From JBGTSJ01 sp041940305 (lineage in GTDB: Bacteria > Planctomycetota > Planctomycetia > Planctomycetales > Planctomycetaceae): 64,000 nt of DNA. Below are positions 1 to 9,685 of the stretch, piece by piece. Position 1 is the stretch's first letter. Each line of letters opens with the position of its first letter. A program made the translations under genes and the position numbers. Under the pieces are notes generated by a model. The model was not told the origin of the DNA and made no database searches. It saw only the letters and a list, made by a program, of their open reading frames with translations. The stretch spans positions 243,468-307,467 of the forward strand of contig JBGTSJ010000006.1 in the NCBI GenBank assembly GCA_041940305.1, given 5' to 3'.

Positions 1-1065
1 CGTCAATACGTCGCCTGAGACCAGCACATCGTCGCTCTGCGGCACCAGGATCGGCGGCTCCGGATGCGCCAAACCAATGCCGTGACCCGCATGATGCGGC
101 AGCGGCGGATACCCCGCGTCCTCGAACGCCCTGGAGGCGGCCGCATACACCTCGCTCGCCTTTGCTCCGGCCCGCAGCGCCCCCTCGCCCCCGCGCATCG
201 CCGCCAAGCACAGGTCGAACAGCATCTGCTGCTGGTCATTCGGAGGCCCGACCGCCATCGCGTTCGTGAAGTCCGCGCGATACCCGTCGATCACGACCGA
301 GTAATCCAGCGTGAAGATCTCCCCCTCCTGCAGGTCATGCCCGCTCGGCAGCCCCCCCACCTTCGGCGCCTTCGCCGAGGCCGCGCGGAAGTCCCCATAC
401 ACGAGCACCGGCCGTCCCGCCGCCGCGACCGCCGCACGCTGCACTTCCGTGTAGATCTCCAGTTCGCTGATCCCCGGCTTGATGATCTCCCGCAGCCGCG
501 CATGTCCCGCCTCACCCGCCCGCACGCTCAGCCGCAGCAGCTCCAGCTCATCCGCCTCCTTCTGCCGCCGCAGCGTCCGCAGCACGCTCCCCAGATCCAC
601 CGCGCCGGACCCGTTCGTCTTCGCATGCGCCGCCTCGCTCAACGAGAACGACTCGGCTGCGACCCCCAGCAGCGACGCGGCCGCCGTCGGCAGCCACTCA
701 GCTTCAATCAGTCCCGGCCGCCCGCTCAGCTCATCCTTTAACTGCTCGACAGCCCGCAGCAGCGCATGATCCCGGTTGACGACCGAATACTGATGGTCAT
801 ACCACGGCTGCACGACTTCCCGGTCGATATACGGTTCGTTCGCCGCCGACCGGATCGCAAAATTGTCGGCGCACAGCGAAGCCCGCCCACCCCGCTCCAG
901 CAGCAGGACGCCCCGCTCCCCCCCGGAAAAACTGAGTGGCTGCACCCAGAAGTTCGCCAGGTACTGCACATGCCGCGGATCGGCCACGAGCACCCACTCC
1001 ACGCTCTCCGGCAGCGCCTCCCACAACCGCCTCCGTCGCGACAGACAGCCATCTTTCGTGAGCAT
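1..1065 (-). CDS. M24-family metallopeptidase (Xaa-Pro aminopeptidase-like), 3' end outside window
   Basis: The frame is open from an ATG at 1065 to the window edge, giving 355 residues without a stop. The N-terminal half resembles the creatinase-type N-domain. The C-terminal half has the pita-bread peptidase core: a FTLDYSVV segment followed eleven residues later by DFTNAM supplies the first two metal-binding aspartates, and HHAGHGIGLAHPEPP supplies the metal-binding histidine. The two glutamate ligands expected further on lie outside the window. The family hydrolyses X-Pro bonds with a dinuclear metal centre in the cytoplasm. The start is the first ATG before the conserved region. The exact substrate cannot be told. 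Confidence 0.88.
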   Translation of the reverse strand, partial: MLTKDGCLSRRRRLWEALPESVEWVLVADPRHVQYLANFWVQPLSFSGGERGVLLLERGGRASLCADNFAIRSAANEPYIDREVVQPWYDHQYSVVNRDHALLRAVEQLKDELSGRPGLIEAEWLPTAAASLLGVAAESFSLSEAAHAKTNGSGAVDLGSVLRTLRRQKEADELELLRLSVRAGEAGHARLREIIKPGISELEIYTEVQRAAVAAAGRPVLVYGDFRAASAKAPKVGGLPSGHDLQEGEIFTLDYSVVIDGYRADFTNAMAVGPPNDQQQMLFDLCLAAMRGGEGALRAGAKASEVYAAASRAFEDAGYPPLPHHAGHGIGLAHPEPPILVPQSDDVLVSGDVLT

Positions 1066-1223
1066 TTGAGCCGATTCCGCTGTACCTCGGAGACTGGTTA
1101 AACCGCAGCGATCATAGTGGTCATCATCGGCGCTGCAACACTGGAGGTCGCCATCGCACCTCGCGAGAATTACCATTCGCTGGCGCGAACGTCATCACCC
1201 GTCACTTCAACGAGGACTGTTCG

Positions 1224-1754
1224 ATGCGCATGCGCATCGTTCGTAAGCGGGGTGTCACCTGGGTGGGGATGGTTCCCGCGCAGGGCAGATTCTCCTGGCG
1301 ATCGAATCTCGCACTCCGCCTCAAGCTCATTGCATCGTGGATCGGAGAAGCAGCGGTTCTCTGGTACCTGATAACATCCGACATCCTCCTGGCGCAGATC
1401 GCCTCCGTGCTGGTCATCGCGTTCCGCCACTTCGTTCCTCCGTATTTGCCTCCCGTGCAGTCGCGAGTGAGGCGTGGACTGAAAGCAATTGTCGTCCCAC
1501 TGGCTTTGGGTGCGCTCTCCTTGATCATCGGGGTTCCGGTCCCGCTGGCCGCGATCGTGTTGTCGGCTGTCACGCTTCTATCCGTCGTCGCCATCGCCGG
1601 TTTGATGTACCTGGATGCTCTCCGATTCTTCGATCCAGTGACCTACATTCGCCTTGAAGGCGATTCCGCTGAGTTCATGAACCGGATCACCGACGAGGGG
1701 CAGGGGCGTGCCGCCCCACCTGCCGATGGGCGCACGGTAGGTCAGTTGCAGTGA
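1224..1754 (+). CDS. Hypothetical small membrane protein
   Basis: A 176-residue frame with several hydrophobic stretches: roughly residues 35-52 (containing AVLWYLITSDILL), 54-65, and a long pair at about 88-128 rich in Leu, Val, Ile and Ala. This suggests three to four membrane spans. The C-terminus is polar. I do not recognise a family. It stands alone between two minus-strand genes. The start is uncertain, and a later ATG (the residue 16 methionine) is possible. Hydrophobicity and lack of a better competing frame are the only support. Confidence 0.45.
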   Translation: MRMRIVRKRGVTWVGMVPAQGRFSWRSNLALRLKLIASWIGEAAVLWYLITSDILLAQIASVLVIAFRHFVPPYLPPVQSRVRRGLKAIVVPLALGALSLIIGVPVPLAAIVLSAVTLLSVVAIAGLMYLDALRFFDPVTYIRLEGDSAEFMNRITDEGQGRAAPPADGRTVGQLQ

Positions 1755-1880
1755 TGAGACCGGCCGAAGCCTCCCGTACCAGGTCCCGGTGCGGCATGTC
1801 TGCACCGAGTCCGATGGATTGGTGGTAGCTGGTCCGACGTTGCATGCCACATGTTCGGATCGCCCAAACGCCGCTCCGCC

Positions 1881-2246
1881 CTATGGTTCAGGGTCCGCTG
1901 TCGGAGCGTCGCCGGACGGTGCCGGGAGAGCCGGTTCCGCTGCTGCACCCGACCTTCGCCGTTCCTCCGCCAGCTGGGCCTCCAACTCTGCAATCCGGTC
2001 CCGGGCGGCGTCCAGTTCGCTGCGCAGCGTCGCCTCAATCTCACGCTGTTCTTCCAGGTCCTTCCGCACGTCCTCCAGCGCGTCGTCCACGTCCGATAGC
2101 GAGCTTTCCGCGGCAGACACGCGCTCCTCCGCTTCCCGGCGGGCCTCCTCCGCTTTCCCCAGCGCTGTCTGAGCGCCGTCATCGCTGCATCCTGCCGCCA
2201 ATGCCGAACCGAGGAGCAGCGTACCGAGCAGTCGAGTCGTCACCAT
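1881..2246 (-). CDS. Small coiled-coil lipoprotein
   Basis: A 121-residue protein. It opens with a short basic region, a hydrophobic stretch and the lipobox LAAGC, so Cys20 is probably lipidated and the protein exported. Residues about 28-97 are heptad-like and rich in Glu, Arg, Ala and Leu, which predicts one long coiled coil. The tail is Pro- and Ala-rich. A purine-rich GGGAGAG lies just before the ATG. Probably envelope-anchored and oligomeric; the function is unknown. The neighbouring 2247-2514 stretch upstream holds no gene that I can see. Confidence 0.68.
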   Translation of the reverse strand: MVTTRLLGTLLLGSALAAGCSDDGAQTALGKAEEARREAEERVSAAESSLSDVDDALEDVRKDLEEQREIEATLRSELDAARDRIAELEAQLAEERRRSGAAAEPALPAPSGDAPTADPEP

Positions 2247-2514
2247 GATGTCTCTCCCGATGAATGATCAAGGTCACTGTAGAACGCATCGGCGACGCGC
2301 CAACCCGTCGTCCCTGGTTCGGGAACCTCGATTCTCGAACTCACACTGATGCGGAGCGGTTGGTGGAATAGGCGGATCTCCTATTGGAGGCCGCTTCCTC
2401 GCCGGGATCGCGACATCCGAGAACGTGTACAAGCACTGGCGCAGTACTTATCCTGAAGCCCGCGCCACAGCGCGCCACCTCCTCTGAGCCTCCCCAATTC
2501 TGAGCAGTCGCATC

Positions 2515-5500
2515 ATGCCCATTCTGCGCACTCTCGCCCTCACGTTGCTGGCAGTCTCAGAACCGGCGTTCGCCGCCGATGACGCGCAGCTCTCATTGCT
2601 CTTCCTCGGCGACAACGGCCACCATCGCCCGGCAGACCGCGCCGCGCAACTGATCCCCGCGCTCGCCCAGCGCGGCATCGACGTCCGCTACACCGACGAT
2701 GTCAACGTCCTCGCCGCCGACACCCTCGCTCAGTTCGACGGCCTCATCATCTACGCCAACATCGAATCCATCACGACCGAGCAGGAACAGGCCCTCCTCG
2801 ACTACGTCGCCGACGGCCACGGCTTCATCCCCCTGCATTGCGCCTCCTACTGCTTCCTCAACTCGCCCAAGTACATCGAACTGGTCGGGGCTCAGTTCCA
2901 GCGTCACGGTGGGCAGGTCTTTCGTACAGCGATCGCCGAGCCCCAGCATCCCCTCATGCTGGGCTTCGGAGGCTTCGCCAGTTGGGATGAAACCTACATC
3001 CATCGACTGCACAACGAAGAAGGTCGCACCGTCCTGGAGTACCGCGAAGAGGGAGAGCAGGCCGAGGGAAAACAACGCGAGCCGTGGACCTGGGTCCGCA
3101 CGCACGGCAAAGGGCGCGTCTTCTACACCGCATGGGGCCACGATGAGCGCACATTCGGACATCCCGGCTTTCAGAACCTCGTCGAGCGCGGCATCCGCTG
3201 GGCCTGCGGCGACGATCCCTCGGTCGTGCCCGCATACCGCGAACGCTCGCCCTTCGTCCCGCCGCAGATGACCGAACTCCCCACGGACGTCGCGCCGTTC
3301 GAGTACATCGACGTCGGCAACAAGATCCCCGTCTACACCGCCGGCGAGAAGTGGGGCACGCAGGAGGCCAACCGCAGCGACATGCAGCTGCCGCTGCCGC
3401 CGGAGGAATCGGTCAAACACTTCGTCGTGCCGGAAGGCTTCGAATTGCACGTATACGCGTCCGATCCCGAACTCGGCGGCAAGCCCGTCGCCATGGCATG
3501 GGACGAACGCGGCAGGCTGTGGGTCTGCGAAACGTACGACTACCCCAACGAACTGCAGCCCCCGGGCCAGGGACGCGACCGCATCCGCATCTGTGACGAC
3601 ACCGACGGCGACGGACGAGCGGACAAGTTCACCGTCTTCGCTGAGCAGCTCAGCATCCCCACGTCGATCGCCTTCGCCTACGGCGGTGCGATCGTGCAGG
3701 ACGCGACCCGCACGCTCTACCTCAAGGACACCGACGGCGACGACGTCGCCGACGTCCGCGAAACGCTGATCACCGGCTGGACGCTCGGCGACACGCACGG
3801 CGGCGTCAGCAACTTCCAGTACGGCCTCGACAACTGGATCTACGGCATGCAGGGCTACAACGACTCGCAGCCCGTCATCAACGGCGAGCGGCAGCAGCGC
3901 TTCCGCCAGGGATTCTTCCGGTTCCGTCTCGATCCGCCCGCGGATGAGTCATCCGCCCCGCGCGTCGCCGAGATCGAGTTCCTTCGCTCGACCGACAACA
4001 ACACCTGGGGCATCGGCTTCAGCGAGGAAGGCATCCTGTTCGGCTCCACCGCTAATCACAACCCGAGCGTCTACATGCCCATCCCCAACCGCTACTACGA
4101 GCGCGTCCGCGGCTGGGCCCCCGAACAACTCGGCACGATCGCCGATTCGCACCTCTTCCGCCCCATCACCGAAAAGGTCCGCCAGATGGACCACCACGGC
4201 GGCTACACCGCCGGAGCCGGCCACGCCCTCTACACGGCCCGTGCCTACCCCGAGCAATGGTGGAACCGCACCGCTTTCGTGTGCGGACCCACCGGCCATC
4301 TCGTCGGCACGTTCGTCCTCACCCCCGACGGCAGCGACTTCCACTCCACCAGCCCCTGCAACCTGGTTGCCAGCGACGACGAGTGGAGCGCGCCCATCAT
4401 GGCCGAAGTCGGCCCCGACGGAAACGTCTGGATCCTCGACTGGTACAACTACATCGTCCAGCACAACCCCACCCCTCAGGGCTTCGAAACCGGCCGCGGA
4501 AACGCCTACGAAACCGACCTCCGCGACAAAAAACACGGCCGCATCTATCGGCTGGTGTTTGCTGGAGATCGCAACCGCTCCGATTTGATCGAATCCGCTG
4601 AGTTGCCGAATCGACTGAAATTCGATCCATCGGCACGACATGGCGGACTGCATGGTCTTGCTCTCGGACAAGTCGTCGACTCGCTGCGTCATCCCACAAT
4701 GCTGTGGCGGAAGCAGGCACAACGAGTGCTCATCGAGCAAAGCAGCAGCGCAGATCTTCCAGTGCTCACTGCGGCTCTGATCGATCTCATCGAAGACGAA
4801 TCCGTCGACGCCATCGGCCTCAACGTCGGCGCCATCCACGCCCTCTGGACACTCCACGGCCTCAACATCATCAACGAAGAGCATCCGGAAGTCATCGCAG
4901 CCGTCCACGATGCCCTCTCGCATCCCTCGGCCGGCGTCCGCCGCAACGCCGTCCAGGTGCTGCCCGGATCCGCCGCTTCACTGGAGGCCATCACGGCCGC
5001 CGGTCTCGCCCACGACGCCGACCCCCAGGTCCGGCTCGCCTGGCTGCTCGCCCTCTCGGACCTCCCCGACGTCGACGGCATCGGCGTGAGCGTCACCGAG
5101 CCCGCGCTGGATCCGGCATTGCTTCGCGACCGCTGGCTGCGCGACGCCGCCACCAGTGCGGCGAGCGTCCATGCTCTCCCCTTCTTTGAACAGCTGGCCG
5201 AGGCGGACCAACTCCCCGCCGCCGACTCGCTCACGTGGCCCATCGTCCGCCGCGCCGCCGAGCACGTCGCCCGCAGCCGGCCCGAGAGTGAAGACATCGA
5301 CCGCATCGTCCCCCTCCTCGCCGCAGCTGACCCGCTCGTCGTCGAGAACATCCTCGCCGGACTCGCCTCCGGCTGGCCCCGAAACTACGAAATCGAACTG
5401 TCGGAAGCCGCCGATCAGGGACTGCTGAACCTGCTGGACGGCCTCCCGTCGTCGGGGCAGGCACAACTCATTCGCCTTGCCGGACTCTGGGGCGCGAAGG

Positions 5501-7014
5501 GACTCGACGCCCACCTGGAGCAGATCGCCGGCGCGCTCCTCGCCGCCGTCCATGAGGAAAGTTCGCAGATCGACGAACGTCTCCAGGCAGCCCGTCAGCT
5601 GGTCGCGCTGCAGCCGCTCAGCGAAGGCGTCGTGAACGACCTGCTCTCGCTCGTCACGCCCCAGGCGCCGGTCGACCTCGCCACCGGCCTCATCAACGCG
5701 GTCGCGATGAGCAATTCCGACAGCGTCGGCCCCGCACTCATCGAGCGATCGCAGTCGCTCACGCCCACGCTGCGGGACGCCGTCACCCGAGCCCTCCTCT
5801 CCCGTCCCGACACGACAACCGCCTTCCTCGATGCGGTCGAAGCCGGCGAAGCCTCCCTGGCCGACCTCAAGCTCGACCAGCAGCAGGCCCTCTCCACCCA
5901 TCCTGACGGAAAGATTCGCGAGCGGGCCCTCGCGCTCCTCAAGGCCGGTGTCGGGCTCCCCAACCCCGACCGCCAGAAGGTCCTCGACGAGCTCATGCCC
6001 GTTACCGAACTCGCCGGCGACCCCGACCTCGGCCGCGAGATCTACAAAAAGCAGTGCAGCAAATGCCACGTCCACGGCACCGAAGGGACGCGGATCGGCC
6101 CCGACCTCACCGGCATGGCCGTGCATCCCAAGGCCGAACTGCTGCTGAACATCATCGACCCTAGCCGCAGCGTCGAAGGCAACTTCCGCATCTTCACGGT
6201 CCTCACCGTCGACGGCCTCGTCATCAACGGCATGCTCGCCTCCGAGACCCGCACCACCCTGGAGCTGATCGACACCGAGGCCAAGCGGCACATCGTCCAG
6301 CGCGACGAGATCGAAGAGCTGCAGGCCTCGACGAAGTCGCTGATGCCCGAAGGCTTCGAAAAGCAGATGACGCCGGAAGAGATCTCGAACCTGCTCGCCT
6401 TCCTCGCCCAGCGCGGCCGCTACCTCCCCATCCCGCTCGACAAGGCCGCAACCGTCGTCACCACCCGCGGAATGTTCTTCAACGCCAACGGCGATATTGA
6501 GCGCCTCGTCTTCCCGGACTGGGGCCCGAAGGAGTTCAACGGCGTCCCTTTCATCCTCGTCGACCCCCAGGGGGATCGGCGGGCGAATGCAGTCATGCTC
6601 CACGGCGAACTCGGCGACACTCCCCCGCGCATGCCGAAGTCCGTCACCCTCCCCTGCAACGCGCCCGCTGTCGCGATCCACTTCCTCAGCGGCGTCGGAG
6701 GCTGGAACTATCCCGCCATCCGGGATGAGTCCGTCACCATGATCGTCCGCCTGCACTACGCCGACGGCCACACCGAAGACCACGAACTCCTCAACGGCGT
6801 CCACTTCGCCGACTACATCCGCCGCGTCGACGTCCCCGGCTCCGAATTCGCCTTCCCCCTCCGCGGCCAGCAAATCCGCTACTTCGCCATCCAGCCGGAT
6901 CGCACTGAACTCATCAAGGAGATCGAACTCGTCAAAGGCAACGACGCCACCGCTCCCGTTGTGATGGCCGTGACCGTCGAGACGCGTTCCGCCAACGAAC
7001 CAGATGCCGAGTGA
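2515..7014 (+). CDS. ThuA/membrane-bound dehydrogenase/HEAT/cytochrome c fusion protein (PVC type)
   Basis: A 1499-residue secreted protein with an N-terminal signal peptide (hydrophobic to about residue 20). Domains in order: a ThuA-like class I amidotransferase-fold domain (about 25-235), a dehydrogenase-type beta-propeller (about 300-690) with an Asp-rich loop DDTDGDGRAD, a helical HEAT-like region (about 720-1130), a c-type cytochrome domain with heme motif CSKCH at 1181-1185, and a C-terminal beta-rich region. This architecture is typical of planctomycete proteins thought to act on sugars or polysaccharides in the periplasm, passing electrons through the heme. It is monocistronic, with divergent or non-coding flanks. 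The substrate cannot be told from sequence. Long, but within the range of the family. Confidence 0.9.
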   Translation: MPILRTLALTLLAVSEPAFAADDAQLSLLFLGDNGHHRPADRAAQLIPALAQRGIDVRYTDDVNVLAADTLAQFDGLIIYANIESITTEQEQALLDYVADGHGFIPLHCASYCFLNSPKYIELVGAQFQRHGGQVFRTAIAEPQHPLMLGFGGFASWDETYIHRLHNEEGRTVLEYREEGEQAEGKQREPWTWVRTHGKGRVFYTAWGHDERTFGHPGFQNLVERGIRWACGDDPSVVPAYRERSPFVPPQMTELPTDVAPFEYIDVGNKIPVYTAGEKWGTQEANRSDMQLPLPPEESVKHFVVPEGFELHVYASDPELGGKPVAMAWDERGRLWVCETYDYPNELQPPGQGRDRIRICDDTDGDGRADKFTVFAEQLSIPTSIAFAYGGAIVQDATRTLYLKDTDGDDVADVRETLITGWTLGDTHGGVSNFQYGLDNWIYGMQGYNDSQPVINGERQQRFRQGFFRFRLDPPADESSAPRVAEIEFLRSTDNNTWGIGFSEEGILFGSTANHNPSVYMPIPNRYYERVRGWAPEQLGTIADSHLFRPITEKVRQMDHHGGYTAGAGHALYTARAYPEQWWNRTAFVCGPTGHLVGTFVLTPDGSDFHSTSPCNLVASDDEWSAPIMAEVGPDGNVWILDWYNYIVQHNPTPQGFETGRGNAYETDLRDKKHGRIYRLVFAGDRNRSDLIESAELPNRLKFDPSARHGGLHGLALGQVVDSLRHPTMLWRKQAQRVLIEQSSSADLPVLTAALIDLIEDESVDAIGLNVGAIHALWTLHGLNIINEEHPEVIAAVHDALSHPSAGVRRNAVQVLPGSAASLEAITAAGLAHDADPQVRLAWLLALSDLPDVDGIGVSVTEPALDPALLRDRWLRDAATSAASVHALPFFEQLAEADQLPAADSLTWPIVRRAAEHVARSRPESEDIDRIVPLLAAADPLVVENILAGLASGWPRNYEIELSEAADQGLLNLLDGLPSSGQAQLIRLAGLWGAKGLDAHLEQIAGALLAAVHEESSQIDERLQAARQLVALQPLSEGVVNDLLSLVTPQAPVDLATGLINAVAMSNSDSVGPALIERSQSLTPTLRDAVTRALLSRPDTTTAFLDAVEAGEASLADLKLDQQQALSTHPDGKIRERALALLKAGVGLPNPDRQKVLDELMPVTELAGDPDLGREIYKKQCSKCHVHGTEGTRIGPDLTGMAVHPKAELLLNIIDPSRSVEGNFRIFTVLTVDGLVINGMLASETRTTLELIDTEAKRHIVQRDEIEELQASTKSLMPEGFEKQMTPEEISNLLAFLAQRGRYLPIPLDKAATVVTTRGMFFNANGDIERLVFPDWGPKEFNGVPFILVDPQGDRRANAVMLHGELGDTPPRMPKSVTLPCNAPAVAIHFLSGVGGWNYPAIRDESVTMIVRLHYADGHTEDHELLNGVHFADYIRRVDVPGSEFAFPLRGQQIRYFAIQPDRTELIKEIELVKGNDATAPVVMAVTVETRSANEPDAE

Positions 7015-7098
7015 AGGTGGCCGCCCCTTGCTTGCGCAAGCGGCGATCACTTGCCGGACAATGGGGCGCAGCCGCGACAACGCCCGCGCTTTCAGCTC

Positions 7099-8574
7099 TC
7101 ACAAGCTGCTGATGATGAGCGCCACGGAAAGTCCGCCGTAACAGAGACAACTGAGGATCAGCGCCAGTCGCCGCCACAGTGGTGGACGCAGCGGTTCCGG
7201 GAGCAGCCGTGTGTTGACAAGCAGGATCTGTGCGGCCGCGACGGCGAGCACCGGGCCGGCGAGAGCGCCCAGGATCTTAAAGAGCGTCATGGCGTGGCCC
7301 CACTGGACCGCGAACATGCCCCAGACGGTGAACGCGGCAAGCAGCCAGTAGTACAGCCGGCTGACGCTCATGTTCCGCTTTTCGCGCAGGGAAGGGCTGG
7401 CGACCCACAGGATATCCGTCACGGTGCGGATGAGCGTGTCTGTATTGCCGAGGTGCGTCGAGATCAGCACCCAGAAGCCGTTGAGCAGCGCCAGGATCCA
7501 GAACCCGGACCAGAGCTTGTCGGCCATGTACCGTGCTTGAAACGCGCCGGCCGCCATGTGGTCCATTTCGGTTCCCGGCGGGATCACGGCGGTGGCGAGG
7601 TTTACGTTGAGGAACATGCCAACGAAGCAACCCAGGCCCCACAGCCAGACCTGGTCGGCCGCGACGTACTTCCACCACGAGCGCCAGTTCTTCAGGTTTG
7701 ATTCGGTGAGTGGAAAGACGTTGCCGGTGGGAGAGAGCTTCACTGAGTGCGTGCTGAACGCGCCGGCGATGGATCCCACCGTGGCGCCCATGCCGATCCC
7801 TTTGTCGCGATACCAGTTGGTGATGACGAGGTTGCCGATGCCGCCCGAACCGGCGGTCGCGGCGAAGGCGGCCAGCAGCAGCATGTCGACGTCGGAAGGA
7901 ATCGTGCCGAACTCCAGGAAGCCCGCTGCGGTGCCCAGCCAGTGGCTGGCCGACACAAACAGGAAATTGACGATCAGCAGAAACGAGAAAATGAACGCGA
8001 TCATGATGGCCGAGACAACCTCGAGCACGCGCTCGATGGTCCTCCCGGAAAGCAAAACGCCGACGGTCACGAGGATCACGCCCCAGGTGAGGTACTGGAG
8101 AATGGCGGCGTCACCCTCCGCGGCGAGCCGGCCGGCGTATGAGGCAAACAGAACGGACGCGCAACCCGCCGCGAGCGCCGGGACTCCGAGCTGCGCGGCC
8201 GTGGCGAACACGTAGACGGCGGCCCAGAATCGGGAGCCCGGCTTCAGCCGCATGATCCCGACGACGATCGGCTCGCCCGTGTAGAGCGTGTAGCGGATGC
8301 CTTCGAGATTGAGCAGCAGCTGCAGGACGATGGCGACTGTGGCGATCCACAGGAGGCCAGCTCCGTACTTGACGGCGATGGCCGGTCCGACAAGCCATTC
8401 GCCGCCGCCGATCGAGCCGGCCAGCAGGATGGCGCCCGGCCCGATCGTGCGAATCAAGTTGCGGAACGAGAACGGCGGCGGCGCCGGCAGTTCCTCCTGT
8501 CCCCACGCGGGGAGCGACCCGAACGGCATCGGGACTTCCGTTGCTGGCGATGCGGGGGGATTATCGGCCGGCAT
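7099..8574 (-). CDS. Nramp-like transporter with altered metal-binding motifs
   Basis: A 491-residue polytopic membrane protein with an Nramp (APC-fold) pattern. The N-terminal tail is Pro-rich, and the TM1 region reads RTIGPGAILLAGSIGGGEW. In true Mn/Fe Nramps the TM1 loop carries DPGN; here the position reads GSIGGGEW. The TM6 region (GSGGIGNLVITNWYRDKG) lacks the MPH motif. The fold is therefore Nramp-related but the known metal ligands are missing, so the substrate is open (another cation, or an amino acid as in other APC-fold carriers). Its start overlaps the end of the upstream dehydrogenase gene by 14 bases, making it the last gene of a three-gene minus-strand operon. Confidence 0.82.
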   Translation of the reverse strand: MPADNPPASPATEVPMPFGSLPAWGQEELPAPPPFSFRNLIRTIGPGAILLAGSIGGGEWLVGPAIAVKYGAGLLWIATVAIVLQLLLNLEGIRYTLYTGEPIVVGIMRLKPGSRFWAAVYVFATAAQLGVPALAAGCASVLFASYAGRLAAEGDAAILQYLTWGVILVTVGVLLSGRTIERVLEVVSAIMIAFIFSFLLIVNFLFVSASHWLGTAAGFLEFGTIPSDVDMLLLAAFAATAGSGGIGNLVITNWYRDKGIGMGATVGSIAGAFSTHSVKLSPTGNVFPLTESNLKNWRSWWKYVAADQVWLWGLGCFVGMFLNVNLATAVIPPGTEMDHMAAGAFQARYMADKLWSGFWILALLNGFWVLISTHLGNTDTLIRTVTDILWVASPSLREKRNMSVSRLYYWLLAAFTVWGMFAVQWGHAMTLFKILGALAGPVLAVAAAQILLVNTRLLPEPLRPPLWRRLALILSCLCYGGLSVALIISSL

Positions 8575-9685
8575 CGGGCCTCCGCGGTTCGCAGCCGGGC
8601 ATCACCATCTGGTTTATGCCGGACTGTTCGGCGTCGGTGTCGGCGAAGTCGTGGGCCACCTGCAGCGACCGGCACGTGCCGAGAATCTGCCGCCAGGTCA
8701 CGCCGTCGAGTTCGATCCCGTCGGCGAGGCGGCGGGCGCGCGTCCGCTGTTCGATTTCACCCGGGACGAGGATCTCGCCATTGGGGCTGATGGTGCGCGA
8801 CGTCTTGACGAATTCGATGAACCGGCGGACTTCGGGATCGAAATCACAGTCGGCGCCGAAATGACGCTGATCGATGTAGATGGAAAGCATGCTGTTGGCG
8901 ACGCGCCACGCGTTCTCGGGATTGGTGCACGACCCGCCCGTAAGAGCGCCGGCCAGAATCTCGATGATGAAGGAGAGGCCGTACCCCTTGTGCCCGGCGA
9001 TCGGGAGGATGGCGCCGGGTGGATTCCCGTAGAACGCACGGGGGTCCGTCGTCGGACGGCCTTCGGCGTCGATCAGGCAACCCTCGGGGACCGACGTTCC
9101 CTGGTTGAGCGCGACGCGGACCTTGCCTTCGGCGATGGTGCCGGCCGACATGTCCAGAATGATCGGGGGGCCGTCTTTCACCGGCACTCCCGCGGCAATG
9201 GGATTGACCGACAGACGGCGATCAATCCCACCGTGCGGCGCGACGAGCATGCCGGCCCCGCTGGTGTTCACGAAGTGCAGCGACAGCACGCCGGCCTCCG
9301 CAGCCATCTCCGGCCAGTCGCCGATACGCCCCAGGTGACCCGAATTGCGGAGGGCGATCGCCGAGATGCCGTTGGCGGCGGCTTTCTCGATGCCGAGCCG
9401 CACCGCCTGTTCGCCGATCGACTGTCCCAGTCCGAACTGCCCGTCGACGACCGCCAGCACCGCGTTCTCGGTCACGATCCGCAGTGACTGGTTAGGGATG
9501 ACTTTCTCATCCTGCAGCCATTGGACGTAGGACGGGATGCGGATCACGCCGTGTGAATCGTGTCCGACGAGGTTGGCCTGCACCAGCCGCCCCGCGACGC
9601 GCTTCGCCTCTGCAGGCGCGCAGCCGGCCGCGGTGAAGATCCGCTCTGCCAGCGAGGCCAGTTCCTGTTCGGTGATCCGCATCAT
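8561..9685 (-). CDS. LDH2-family (malate/L-lactate-type) NAD(P)-dependent dehydrogenase
   Basis: A 374-residue protein of the LDH2/YlbC-YiaK family, which reduces 2-keto acids or ureidoglycolate-type substrates with NAD(P)H and is unrelated to classical lactate dehydrogenase. The family signature LVGHDSHGVIRIPSY near residue 40 carries the catalytic His. The glycine-rich NSGHLGRIGDW and the GHKGYGLSFIIEILAGALTGG block are also present. Its first codons (two consecutive ATGs) overlap the TGA of the upstream NHL gene by four bases, and its 3' end overlaps the transporter start. Translational coupling of the three genes is likely. The acid it acts on is not evident. Confidence 0.9.
   Translation of the reverse strand: MMRITEQELASLAERIFTAAGCAPAEAKRVAGRLVQANLVGHDSHGVIRIPSYVQWLQDEKVIPNQSLRIVTENAVLAVVDGQFGLGQSIGEQAVRLGIEKAAANGISAIALRNSGHLGRIGDWPEMAAEAGVLSLHFVNTSGAGMLVAPHGGIDRRLSVNPIAAGVPVKDGPPIILDMSAGTIAEGKVRVALNQGTSVPEGCLIDAEGRPTTDPRAFYGNPPGAILPIAGHKGYGLSFIIEILAGALTGGSCTNPENAWRVANSMLSIYIDQRHFGADCDFDPEVRRFIEFVKTSRTISPNGEILVPGEIEQRTRARRLADGIELDGVTWRQILGTCRSLQVAHDFADTDAEQSGINQMVMPGCEPRRPDAGR

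Noticed and set aside
4978..7080. Long antisense frame of 700 residues inside the ThuA/cytochrome gene
   Set aside because: Mirror image of a high-G+C coding gene; composition (Gly/Asp/Glu/Val) is a codon-complement artefact.
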